A stretch of 33,863 bases of DNA, from NCBI GenBank assembly GCA_017470095.1, contig JAFUFC010000010.1:1-33863 (forward strand). Direction: 5' to 3'. The position numbers and the translations under genes are program-made. The notes beneath the pieces are model-generated. The model ran no database searches and was not told the origin of the DNA. It saw nothing but the letters and a program-made list of their open reading frames with translations. Origin of the DNA: Clostridia bacterium (GTDB taxonomy: Bacteria; Bacillota; Clostridia; Christensenellales; Aristaeellaceae). Position 1 is the stretch's first letter; every line of letters begins with the position of its first letter. Positions 1 to 10,670 of this stretch are shown one piece after another.

Positions 1-138
1 CCGGATGGCCTGGGGCGTGGCCGGACTGCCGGGATACGCGCTCAGCCCCGCGGAATCCGCGTCAATGCCCGCCGCGCGGGCCAGGGCGCAGGCCATGGGG
101 CTGCGGCAGGTGTTGCCGGTGCAGACGAACAAGATCAT
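1..138 (-). CDS. ywlE: Low-molecular-weight phosphatase, probable protein-arginine phosphatase (partial, N-terminal 46 aa)
   Basis: Only the first 46 residues are inside the window; the gene runs off its left edge. The translation opens with a hydrophobic strand and then the LMW-phosphatase P-loop CTGNTCRSPMA: nucleophile Cys6 and phosphate-binding Arg12 in CX5R spacing. Classical tyrosine phosphatases usually carry a bulky residue (CLGNICR) where this protein has Thr10. In Bacillus YwlE the equivalent Thr is the residue that selects phospho-arginine, so an arginine phosphatase opposing a McsB-type kinase is the better guess. This is family inference; the rest of the protein, including the general-acid Asp loop, is not visible. 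The ATG at 138 follows an AAAGGAG on the minus strand and lies downstream of a good promoter at 173-201. It is divergent from rpsT. Confidence 0.85.
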   Translation of the reverse strand, partial: MILFVCTGNTCRSPMACALARAAGIDADSAGLSAYPGSPATPQAIR

Positions 139-172
139 AGCCAATCCCCCGCTCCTTTCCAGAATATTTCCT

Positions 173-201
173 ATTATATCACGGCCCGAATATCCGCGCA
201 A
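173..201 (-). promoter_or_regulatory. Sigma-A-type promoter for the ywlE-like gene
   Basis: On the minus strand TTGCGC (196-201) is followed after 17 bp by TATAAT (173-178), about 35 bp ahead of the ATG at 138. Confidence 0.6.
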
Positions 202-266
202 CGCGGCAATTTTCCCCGGTTTGTGGGAAAAATATCAATTTTTTTAAAAAAGAATGAAAAAAATGC

Positions 267-295
267 TTGCGTTTTTCTTTTTCTTATGCTAAAAT
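267..295 (+). promoter_or_regulatory. Sigma-A-type promoter for rpsT
   Basis: TTGCGT (267-272), 17 bp spacer, TAAAAT (290-295), in an AT-rich stretch that differs sharply from the GC-rich surroundings. The transcript would begin about 40 nt ahead of the rpsT start. Confidence 0.6.
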
Positions 296-343
296 AACCG
301 ATGCTGATTATCAGCGTAAGTATCCGTGAGGAGGTGAAGGAAG

Positions 344-607
344 TTGCCGAACATCAAATCCGCCATGAAGCGTGTGAAGGTGAGCAAGAAAAAGAACCTG
401 CGGAATCGTATGGTGAAGACGGGCGTTAAGACTGCCATCAAGAAGTATCAGGTCGCACTGAATGAGGGTGTCGCCCCCGCCAGCGCGCAACTGAGCGCCA
501 CCACCTCCGCTATCGATAAAGCGGCTGCTAAGGGCATCATTCATAAGAATGCCGCCAACCGCAAAAAGGCCCGTTTGGCCAAGGCCCTGAACAAGGTCAA
601 CGCGTAA
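344..607 (+). CDS. rpsT: 30S ribosomal protein S20
   Basis: 87-residue, very basic protein beginning MPNIKSAMKRVKVSKKK, the standard S20 opening, and of normal S20 length. S20 binds 16S rRNA early in small-subunit assembly. The start codon is TTG at 344: it matches the conserved N terminus and follows a GAGGAGGTGA ribosome site at 329-338, and no ATG fits. Weak TTG starts are common for S20 in other bacteria, where translation is autoregulated. The gene is monocistronic, with its own promoter at 267-295 and a terminator at 623-649. Confidence 0.97.
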   Translation: MPNIKSAMKRVKVSKKKNLRNRMVKTGVKTAIKKYQVALNEGVAPASAQLSATTSAIDKAAAKGIIHKNAANRKKARLAKALNKVNA

Positions 608-622
608 GCTCATCCTGAGCGC

Positions 623-649
623 AAAGCCCGCTGCATGGCGGGTTTTTTT
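623..649 (+). terminator. Rho-independent terminator of rpsT
   Basis: AAAGCCCGC (623-631) pairs with GCGGGTTTT (638-646) around a short loop and runs into a T tract ending at about 649. Confidence 0.85.
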
Positions 650-681
650 CTGTACATGATGAAGAAAACCGCAATTTTTGC

Positions 682-710
682 TTGACAATCTTTCCGCGCG
701 ATGATAAACT
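682..710 (+). promoter_or_regulatory. Promoter of the T-box transcript
   Basis: TTGACA (682-687), 17 bp, TAAACT (705-710). Transcription would begin just before the T-box leader at about 731. Confidence 0.75.
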
Positions 711-730
711 ACATTCAATTTCATAACCAA

Positions 731-1061
731 AGGCGATGACGAAGACGGCGGAAGAAGCGCTGCTTTCCAGAGAGCCGGGGCAGCTGAAAACCGGCAGCAG
801 GCGTTTCCTCACAGAGCCCATCCCTTCCGAGCCGAAGCGGTGAACCTCGGGCCCGCGAAGCGGCCAATCCCTGAACAGGGCGGCTGTGGCCGGGCATGAA
901 ACGGGAAGTAATCGTCTTCCGTGATGGCTGCGTCAAGGCCGGCGGCTTGGAACACGAGCCGCGAGAGCGGCGCTTTTCAGCGCAATTTGAGTGGTACCGC
1001 GGGTTGAAGCAATTAAATCAGCTCGTCTCAAAGCGAAAATGACTTTGGGGCGGGCTTTTTT
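731..1061 (+). promoter_or_regulatory. T-box leader (tRNA-sensing riboswitch)
   Basis: Hallmarks visible in order. Lower stem I: CGGCGGAA (746-753) can pair with UUCC-GA-GCCG (825-834), leaving a GA bulge like the stem I K-turn. The distal AGAGAG motif is at 769-774, followed by a CCGG...CCGG hairpin. Further hairpins lie at 868-880 (CCCUG/CAGGG), 901-922 (ACGGGAAG/CUUCCGU) and about 943-962 (GCGGCU/AGCCGC). The T-box itself is GTGGTACCGCGGG (991-1003). The antiterminator UUUGAG (986-991) can pair with CUCAAA (1027-1032), which would break the 5' arm of the terminator at 1021-1061. Uncharged cognate tRNA would favour read-through into the HTH-cupin-ligase gene. I could not assign the specifier codon with confidence; candidates lie in 808-824. 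Confidence 0.88.
1021..1061 (+). terminator. T-box regulatory terminator
   Basis: GCTCGTCTCAAAG (1021-1033) pairs along its full 13 bases, with G-U wobbles, with CTTTGGGGCGGGC (1043-1055), and is followed by six T residues. Its 5' arm overlaps the antiterminator, giving the either/or switch. Confidence 0.88.
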
Positions 1062-1088
1062 CTCGCCCCGGATGAGGAGGAATGTACC

Positions 1089-3359
1089 ATGGATGTGACC
1101 CAGGCCCAGCATATGCCCGATCAGGTGCGGGAGGTGGCTGCCCGTATCCGGGAATTGCGGGAAATCAGCGGTTATTCTCAGGAGGAAATGGCCCGTTTGA
1201 CCGACGTGAGCGTCGATATGTACCGGGCGTATGAAGAAGCCCGCATCGATCTGCCTTTCACCTTCCTGCACAAGTGCGCCCTGACCTTTAAGGTGGAAAT
1301 GATCGACCTGATGGAGGGCCGCAGCGCGCAATTGTCCTCTTACACCATCACCCGCAAAGGCGCGGGCGAGGTGACCGCCCGGGAGCACGGCATCGATATT
1401 CGCAATTTGGCCCCCATGTTCCGCAAGAAGATTTCGGAGCCCTATTTCGTTCGCTATTCCTATGAGCCGGACCTGCAGGACAAGCCCATCCACACCACCA
1501 CCCACTCCGGCCAGGAATTTGACTACATCCTCTCCGGCGCTTTGAAAGTGCAGGTGGGCGAGCACATCGAGCTTTTGCGGGAAGGCGACTCCATCTACTA
1601 CGATTCCGCCACCCCCCACGGCATGATCGCTGCCGAAGGGAAGGATTGCGTGTTCCTGGCGGTGGTGCTGCCCGGAGAGGAAACGGAAGAGCGCCAGGTG
1701 ATGCAGACCATCAAGGCCAGCATGCCCATCGAGGAGCGCCTGATCAGCGACCGGTTTGTGCACACCACAGAAGACGAAACGGGCGCTCTCAAGGATATCT
1801 CCTTCTCCAACCTGGAAAACTTCAATTTTGCCTTCGATATCGTGGATGAATTGGCCGCCCGCAAGCCTGACCATCTGGCCATGCTGCACTTGGACAAGGA
1901 TCAAAAGGAGCGGCGCTTCACCTTCCTGGATATCAAAAAGCAGTCCAACCGTACCGCCAATTATTTCCGTTCCCTGGGGATTAAGAAGGGGGATAAGGTG
2001 CTGGTGGTGCTGCGGCGGCAGTATCATTTCTGGCTGAGCATGATGGCCCTGTGCAAGATCGGCGCCATCGCTATCCCGGCCACCGATCAATTGCTTCCCC
2101 ACGATTATGAGTACCGCTTCAACAAGGCGGAGGTCAGCGCCGTTTTGTGCACCGCCTACGGCCAGGCCGCTCAGCACGTGGAGGACGCCCTGCCCCAGTG
2201 CCCTTCCGTCAAGACCCTGGTCCTCTGCGGCGGCAGCCGGGCAGGCTGGCATGATTTCGACGCCGATTACGAAGCTTTCTCCTCCCGCTTCGCCCGCACC
2301 GATGAAACGCCCGCCGGCAGCTACCCCATGGTGATGTTCTTCACCTCCGGCACCACCGGCTATCCCAAGCTGGTGGCCCATAGCCACACCTATCCCCTGG
2401 GGCACTACATCACCGCCCGTTACTGGCACTGTGTGGTGCCGGGCAAACTGCACCTGACCATTTCCGATACCGGCTGGGGCAAGGCCCTGTGGGGCAAGCT
2501 CTACGGCCAATGGCTATGCGAATCCCCGGTGTTCGTCTACGATTTTGAACGCTTCCACGCCGAAAATATCCTGCCCCTGTTCAAGAAATACGATATTGCC
2601 ACCTTCTGCGCCCCGCCCACCATGTACCGCATGCTGATCAAAGAGGATTTGAGCAAGTACGATCTTTCTTCGATCCAGCACGCCACCATCGCCGGCGAAG
2701 CGCTGAACCCCGAGGTGTTCTACCAGTTCAAGAAGGCCACCGGCCTTTCCCTGATGGAAGGCTTTGGCCAGACCGAAACCACCCTGTCCATCGGCAACCT
2801 GGTGGGCATGGCCCCCAAGCCCGGCTCCATGGGCAAGCCCACCCCGCTTTTTGACGTGGATATCGTCGACCCCAACGGCAACCCCGTGCCTACCGGCGAA
2901 ACGGGCGAGATCGTGATCCGCCTGGGCGAAGGCAAACCCGCCTGCGGCCTGTACCTGGGCTACCTGGGCCAGGATAACAGCCACCCCGACGGCTTCTACC
3001 ACACCGGCGACACCGCCTGGCGGGATGAGGACGGTTACTTCTGGTATGTGGGCCGGGTGGACGACCTTATTAAGTCCTCCGGCTACCGCATTGGGCCGTT
3101 TGAAATTGAGTCCGTCATCATGGAACTGCCCTATGTGCTGGAGTGCGGCGTCTCTGCCGCGCCGGACCCCGTCCGCGGCCAGGTGGTCAAGGCCAGCATT
3201 GTGCTGGTGAAGGGCAAGGAAGGCACGGAAGAACTCAAGAAGGAAATCCAAAATTACGTCAAGCAGCGCACCGCGCCCTACAAGTACCCCCGCATCGTGG
3301 TCTTTAAGGACGAGCTTCCCAAGACCATCAGCGGCAAGATCCAGCGAAACCTGCTGTAA
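1089..3359 (+). CDS. HTH(XRE)-cupin-AMP-dependent acyl-CoA synthetase fusion protein
   Basis: 756 residues with three modules. Residues 15-76 form an XRE/Cro-type helix-turn-helix (RIRELREISGYSQEEMARL). Residues about 125-195 form a small-molecule-binding cupin, with candidate metal histidines in HTTTHS (about 134-139) and TPHG (about 176). Residues about 235-756 are an ANL-superfamily ligase: the P-loop FTSGTTGYPK is at about 416, GFGQTE at about 558, YHTGD at about 637, GRVDDLIKSSG at about 655 and ISGKIQR near the C terminus. It should adenylate a carboxylic acid and transfer it to CoA; the ligase half resembles the acetyl/medium-chain (ACSM-like) type, and the substrate is unknown. The HTH and cupin could sense the acid and repress its own or other genes. 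ATG 1089 follows GATGAGGAGG closely, right after the T-box terminator, so expression should depend on tRNA charging. The stop is followed by a palindromic repeat rather than another gene. Confidence 0.9.
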   Translation: MDVTQAQHMPDQVREVAARIRELREISGYSQEEMARLTDVSVDMYRAYEEARIDLPFTFLHKCALTFKVEMIDLMEGRSAQLSSYTITRKGAGEVTAREHGIDIRNLAPMFRKKISEPYFVRYSYEPDLQDKPIHTTTHSGQEFDYILSGALKVQVGEHIELLREGDSIYYDSATPHGMIAAEGKDCVFLAVVLPGEETEERQVMQTIKASMPIEERLISDRFVHTTEDETGALKDISFSNLENFNFAFDIVDELAARKPDHLAMLHLDKDQKERRFTFLDIKKQSNRTANYFRSLGIKKGDKVLVVLRRQYHFWLSMMALCKIGAIAIPATDQLLPHDYEYRFNKAEVSAVLCTAYGQAAQHVEDALPQCPSVKTLVLCGGSRAGWHDFDADYEAFSSRFARTDETPAGSYPMVMFFTSGTTGYPKLVAHSHTYPLGHYITARYWHCVVPGKLHLTISDTGWGKALWGKLYGQWLCESPVFVYDFERFHAENILPLFKKYDIATFCAPPTMYRMLIKEDLSKYDLSSIQHATIAGEALNPEVFYQFKKATGLSLMEGFGQTETTLSIGNLVGMAPKPGSMGKPTPLFDVDIVDPNGNPVPTGETGEIVIRLGEGKPACGLYLGYLGQDNSHPDGFYHTGDTAWRDEDGYFWYVGRVDDLIKSSGYRIGPFEIESVIMELPYVLECGVSAAPDPVRGQVVKASIVLVKGKEGTEELKKEIQNYVKQRTAPYKYPRIVVFKDELPKTISGKIQRNLL

Positions 3360-3392
3360 GTTGTGCTGTAAGTTGTGAAAATTGGGAGAATA

Positions 3393-3435
3393 GCGGGGGA
3401 ACCACGCTTTCAAAGCGAAGGCATGGTTCCCCCGC
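3393..3435 (+). repeat. GGGGGAAACC-family palindrome, copy 1
   Basis: GCGGGGGAACCA (3393-3404) is the exact reverse complement of TGGTTCCCCCGC (3424-3435), with a small inner hairpin CGCTTT/AAAGCG. It is followed by GCGCCATTTCCC. Related copies are at 10102, 11698, 22773, 28446 and 32545. There is no T tract here, so a terminator role is not obvious. Confidence 0.8.
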
Positions 3436-3521
3436 GCCATTTCCCAGAAAGCTGCAAGGGAATGGAACTGAACAATAAAAACAGGCAATCTCTCCCAGAA
3501 AATTAGGAAAAGCCAGAAAAA

Positions 3522-3626
3522 TGTAGGGGCGGATATCATCCGCCCGCCTGCATCCCAGGGTGATTGCAGGTTCACCGGCCAAGGCCGGCCCCATCCTGAA
3601 ACGAGCGGATCCTATCCGCCCCTGCA
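3522..3626 (+). repeat. GGGGCGGATAT element, full copy with inverted ends
   Basis: About 105 bp. The left end TGTAGGGGCGGATA is the inverse of the right end TATCCGCCCCTGCA (one mismatch). Inside are CCTGCA/TGCAGG (3547-3552/3565-3570) and the palindrome CCGGCCAAGGCCGG (3575-3588). It carries no coding capacity. Half-copies occur at 11545-11572 and 21380-21404. With the palindrome at 3393 and the promoter at 3698, it accounts for the gene-free stretch 3360-3766. Confidence 0.75.
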
Positions 3627-3697
3627 TGGGATTTGGAAATCCGTAATTCTTTGAAGGAAAGAAACTTTTTTCTCCGCCGTTTTCCTTTTCGTTTCCA

Positions 3698-3726
3698 TTG
3701 ACTTTCCCACTTTTTTCCTCTATAAT
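3698..3726 (+). promoter_or_regulatory. Strong sigma-A promoter of the WG-repeat gene
   Basis: TTGACT (3698-3703), 17 bp, perfect TATAAT (3721-3726). It rules out translation starts upstream of about 3735. Confidence 0.85.
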
Positions 3727-3766
3727 GCAGGTGGGTTTAAATACGAAAAGGGAGATGAAAACCACA

Positions 3767-5341
3767 ATGAAAAAAATGCTGACGGTTTTGCTGGCGGCGG
3801 CGCTGCTGCTGTCCATGCTGCCCACCGCGCTGGCGGTTGGATCCCGGACGATGGTGGCCCGGGAATTGACCTTGAACAAATATTCCGGCACGCTCTCCTA
3901 CCGGGCGGACCGGAACAACTATTATCAGCTGATCACCGCCAACGGCGATGTGCTGGTGCCCGAAAGCGAGCAATACACCTACCTGGTGCCCACCAGCGGC
4001 TACGGCTTCTTCAAGGCGGAAAAGGCTTCCGCGGATGGCGTGCATGACGAGGGCCTGATCGACGGCCAGGGCCACGTGATCGTGCCTGCCGAATACGCCG
4101 ATGTGGATGTGATTTCTGAGCGGTGGCAGGTGGCCGTTAAGCTGACCCCCTCCGACGCCGACCACAAGGATTACACGTATACCAATTATTCCACCGGGGA
4201 TAAGCATTTTTTCCTCATCGATACGGCGGATTTCTTCTTTGACGGCCAGAAAGTGGGCACTCTGAACCGCAGCGATTATAGCAGCGCCAGGGCTTTGGGC
4301 GCCTACCTGTGCGTCACCAACCAGGCCCGGGAGCGGGTGTTCTACAACAGCAAGATGGAAAAATCCCCCCGGGAAGCCCAGTACAGCGGCGAATATGAAG
4401 AGCAGTACAAGCAAGGCACCACCACCTTCATCCACCAGGGCAGCGGCCAGCAGGCCTTCACCGCTTCCTGCACCCTGACCAAGGATGAAGTGGAAACCGC
4501 CTACCAATATATTAAAGGCAAGATGTACGATTTGCAGGGCAACGTGGCGTTTGTGCCCAAGCAGAATTACGATACCATCCGCGCGTTTAAAAACGGCTAT
4601 GCCGTGGTGCGCATGAACGGCCTCAACGGCCTGATTGACGAGCAGGGCAACGAGCTGATTCCCCCTATCTATGAAGAATTGAGCAATTATGAAGATACCC
4701 TGCTGGAATACGGCTACATCAGCGCTGTGAAGGACGGCAAATTTGGCTTCCTGGACGCTCACGGCCATGTGACATGCGATTTTGTGTATTCCAAGGATGT
4801 GGTCAAGAACCGCTCCACCTTTGCTACCATCCAGAACCTGGATGGCTCCATCATCGTGCTCAGCGCCGCTGTGGGCGAACTTCCGGAGCATTACACCGAT
4901 GTGTCCTTCCCTCGGTATGACGGCAGCGCCGCCTTCGTGGCCCAAAATGATCAGAAGCAGCTGAGCGTGGTTGACCTCTACGGCAACACTCGCATTCCCT
5001 TTGGCGATTACCGCTCCATCGACTTGACCGTGGATGGCACTGTGGCACTGGCGTATACCCAGGATCGGGAATATGTGATTTACAGCTTCGATCCTATCAC
5101 AGCCCAAGCGCCCGCCGCTGAAACTCCCGCCGTTTCCGAAACCCCCGCTGCGGCCGCTGCCGATGACAACTGGACTTGCGAAAACGGCCATGACGGCAAC
5201 CGCGGCAATTTCTGCTCTGAATGTGGTTCACCTCGTCCGGCGGAGCAGGCGGCGTCTACCTTCTGTAGCAACTGCGGTTATGAATTTACCGATGGCGCCC
5301 CCAAATTCTGCCCCAACTGCGGCGCGGCTGTGGCAAAATAA
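3767..5341 (+). CDS. Exported WG-repeat protein with C-terminal zinc ribbons
   Basis: 524 residues from ATG 3767, chosen because it follows GGGAG, begins the signal peptide and lies below the promoter at 3698-3726. Residues 1-23 (MKKMLTVLLAAALLLSMLPT then ALA) are a type I signal peptide. The body has WG/KWG beta-repeat units of the form GLIDxxGxxIxPxxYxxV, seen near nt 4060, 4620 and 4735. A Pro/Ala-rich linker (about residues 446-464) leads to two zinc-ribbon-like Cys motifs: one at about 465-488 (CENGH...FCSECGSPRP) and one at about 496-520 (FCSNCGYEF...KFCPNCGAAV). The function is unknown; WG repeats are thought to mediate protein or surface contacts. Zinc ribbons are usually cytoplasmic, so having them behind a signal peptide is odd. 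The gene is a single transcription unit ending in a terminator. Confidence 0.85.
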   Translation: MKKMLTVLLAAALLLSMLPTALAVGSRTMVARELTLNKYSGTLSYRADRNNYYQLITANGDVLVPESEQYTYLVPTSGYGFFKAEKASADGVHDEGLIDGQGHVIVPAEYADVDVISERWQVAVKLTPSDADHKDYTYTNYSTGDKHFFLIDTADFFFDGQKVGTLNRSDYSSARALGAYLCVTNQARERVFYNSKMEKSPREAQYSGEYEEQYKQGTTTFIHQGSGQQAFTASCTLTKDEVETAYQYIKGKMYDLQGNVAFVPKQNYDTIRAFKNGYAVVRMNGLNGLIDEQGNELIPPIYEELSNYEDTLLEYGYISAVKDGKFGFLDAHGHVTCDFVYSKDVVKNRSTFATIQNLDGSIIVLSAAVGELPEHYTDVSFPRYDGSAAFVAQNDQKQLSVVDLYGNTRIPFGDYRSIDLTVDGTVALAYTQDREYVIYSFDPITAQAPAAETPAVSETPAAAAADDNWTCENGHDGNRGNFCSECGSPRPAEQAASTFCSNCGYEFTDGAPKFCPNCGAAVAK

Positions 5342-9079
<3,738 letters not shown>

Positions 9080-9094
9080 TTCCATCGATTGCAA

Positions 9095-9127
9095 AAGGGT
9101 GCCGCCTTACGACGGCACCCTTCTTTG
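9095..9127 (+). terminator. Terminator of the PFOR gene
   Basis: AAGGGTGCCG (9095-9104) pairs with CGGCACCCTT (9113-9122), followed by a T-rich tail. The next gene starts 28 bp later with no separate promoter visible, so it may depend on read-through. Confidence 0.85.
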
Positions 9128-9154
9128 TTCAAATCAACCCACGGAGGACAAACC

Positions 9155-10093
9155 ATGAAACGCCCGATTGCCTGGATGCTGCTGCTTTGTTTGCTCATAA
9201 CGCCCTGGAGCGCGCTGGCCGCGCAGAAGCCATCGCCGGAAAAATCCCGCTTGCCGGGGCCCGTTGAAATGGACGGGGAAGCTCGGGAGCGTATCCTAAA
9301 AAACGGCAGCATTCAGCGCTCGAAGGCCCTGGATGTGGCCTTTTCCCTGCTGGAGGAGGGCAACCCCTTCCTGGAGCGGTACAACCTGATCACCGGCGCG
9401 AAGATTAAGCCCCGACTGCCCTATGGCGTGCCGTATCTGTTCGGCGGCCAGGCCGCCAACCACGTGTTCGCCAAAGCGCCGGACTATGTGGTGCAGCAGG
9501 CCTGGCAGAACAGCAAGAACTATTACCGGGCGGGAACCACCTACATTTACGGTTTCGATTGCGTGGGCTTTGCCAAGTGGGCATGGAAGCAAACGTATAA
9601 AACCGATATGCAGTCCATCGATACCCTGCTGCGGGACCGGAAAAAGCAAATCTGGAACAGCGCCTCCAAGCCCATGCCCGATTGGCCGGACATGCAGGAT
9701 ACCCTGCAGCCCGGGGATCTGCTGGTGCTCAAGCACCCCGGCACCCACGTGGCCTTTTACGTGGGCACCCTGCGTATGTATGGCTACACGGAGGAGGAAG
9801 CGCCGGGGCTTGCCGATTGGCTGGATTGGCCCCTGGTTATTCATTCCAGCACCAATGCCGCCGTGTCCGACCATTTCGCGTATCTGATCAAGCACGGCTT
9901 GCGCAAGTACCGCATCGCAACCGTTACCGATGGGGGTGTGGCGGTGTCTCTCCTGTGCGCATCCAACGCCATCGCCCCTTACAAGGTGAACCAGCAGAAC
10001 CAGAATACCTGCTACTTCGTCCTGCCGGATAACAGCTGGCTCACGCTGCTGCCGTGGAAAAACGTGGTTCAGTTTTGCTGGTATCGGAAATAA
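9155..10093 (+). CDS. Secreted NlpC/P60-like cysteine hydrolase
   Basis: 312 residues from ATG 9155, which follows ACGGAGGAC at good spacing. The N terminus (MKRPIAWMLLLCLLITPWSA then LAA) is a signal peptide. The catalytic region fits the NlpC/P60 papain-like fold: Cys136 in YGFDCVGFAKWAW, His198 in GTHVAFYVG, and a following polar segment VIHSST. The GDLLVLKHPG segment just before the histidine is typical of the family. Such enzymes cut peptide bonds in cell-wall stem peptides or related amides. No SH3 or LysM wall-binding domain is visible, and residues 25-110 have no family I recognise. The true substrate is not clear. It lies between the PFOR terminator and a palindromic repeat. Confidence 0.8.
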   Translation: MKRPIAWMLLLCLLITPWSALAAQKPSPEKSRLPGPVEMDGEARERILKNGSIQRSKALDVAFSLLEEGNPFLERYNLITGAKIKPRLPYGVPYLFGGQAANHVFAKAPDYVVQQAWQNSKNYYRAGTTYIYGFDCVGFAKWAWKQTYKTDMQSIDTLLRDRKKQIWNSASKPMPDWPDMQDTLQPGDLLVLKHPGTHVAFYVGTLRMYGYTEEEAPGLADWLDWPLVIHSSTNAAVSDHFAYLIKHGLRKYRIATVTDGGVAVSLLCASNAIAPYKVNQQNQNTCYFVLPDNSWLTLLPWKNVVQFCWYRK

Positions 10094-10101
10094 ATGACAA
10101 C

Positions 10102-10142
10102 GGGGGAAACCGCTCTTTGAAGGCCAAAGAGCAGTTTCCCCC
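10102..10142 (+). repeat. GGGGGAAACC-family palindrome, copy 2
   Basis: GGGGGAAACCGCTCTTT (10102-10118) pairs with AAAGAGCAGTTTCCCCC (10126-10142), 16 of 17 positions, around a 7-nt loop. It begins 8 bp after the stop of the NlpC-like gene and could stabilise or end its mRNA. Confidence 0.85.
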
Positions 10143-10157
10143 ATATTCCTTTCCGAC

Positions 10158-10473
10158 AAAGCCGCCTTATTTGCGGCTTTCAGGGTGTCGAAAAAGTATT
10201 TTCGACACCCTGCGAATCAAATCGGAATCGAAATTCCGCTTTGATTCGGTACATCCATTTCCTGCAAAAATGGGTTTTCAACCTCTAAAAGAGGTCAAAA
10301 ACCCTATTTTCGCGGCCGGAAATAGATCAAGGAAGCAACCTTCGGTTGCTCCTCGGCGCCGCACATGTCGCCGCCTGCGGAACTTAATCGAAGGGGCTTT
10401 GACCCCTTCGATACATGAACTGCACCCCCATTTGTTAGACAAGTATGGTATACTACTAACAAATGGGGTGCAG
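10158..10473 (+). repeat. Array of eight consecutive hairpins in a gene-free region
   Basis: Perfect or near-perfect hairpins follow one another: AAAGCCGC/GCGGCTTT (10158-10180); CAGGGTGTCGAAAA and its inverse (10181-10212); CGAATCAAA-CGGAAT with inverse (10213-10248); GGGTTTT-ACCTC with inverse (10272-10304); AGCAACC/GGTTGCT (10331-10352); CGGCG/CGCCG (10354-10373); TCGAAGGGG/CCCCTTCGA (10388-10411); and a 19-nt arm CTGCACC..GTTAG (10420-10438) with its inverse at 10456-10473. The first three abut without a gap. The open frame through here is punctuated by these palindromes and is not gene-like. Together with flanking repeats this fills the gene-free stretch 10094-10670. Confidence 0.85.
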
Positions 10474-10499
10474 TCCACTTTTTCATTCGGGTTTATTTG

Positions 10500-10660
10500 A
10501 TACTATTCTCCGTTTAAAATATGGAATTCTGGGTTGCCTTTTCCGCTCTGGCTTTGCTTCGTTCTGGTCCACGCAGCGCAGCTACGCCTCCCTTCATTCA
10601 GCTGAACCAGAGCGAAAAATCCATCCCGAAGCTTTCAAACTTTTAGACGTCAAATAGTAT
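10500..10660 (+). mobile_element. MITE-like element, TATACTA-ended family, copy 1
   Basis: The ends are inverted: ATACTATTCTCCGTTTAAAA on the left, and ATACTATTTGACGTCTAAAA read inward from the right. The inside also folds back (GCTCTGG/CCAGAGC). It shares left-end, internal and right-end blocks with 28304-28435, for example AAAATCCATCCC then CTTTCAA..TTTTAG then AGTAT. There is no ORF, so any movement would need a transposase elsewhere. It lies just past the 3' end of mrp. Confidence 0.7.
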
Positions 10661-10670
10661 GAATATGATG

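Noticed and set aside
1646-2334. Plus-strand frames inside the ligase gene at 1646-1849, 1756-2037 and 2107-2334
   Set aside because: Out-of-frame shadows of the HTH-cupin-ligase gene, with Arg/Ala/Pro-rich translations.
10158-10473. CRISPR-like array
   Set aside because: The hairpins differ in sequence and spacing; there is no repeated unit with spacers and no cas gene.
10054-10500. 148-codon frame starting inside the NlpC-like gene
   Set aside because: It overlaps an identified gene and then runs through the hairpin array; there is no ribosome site and the composition follows the palindromes.
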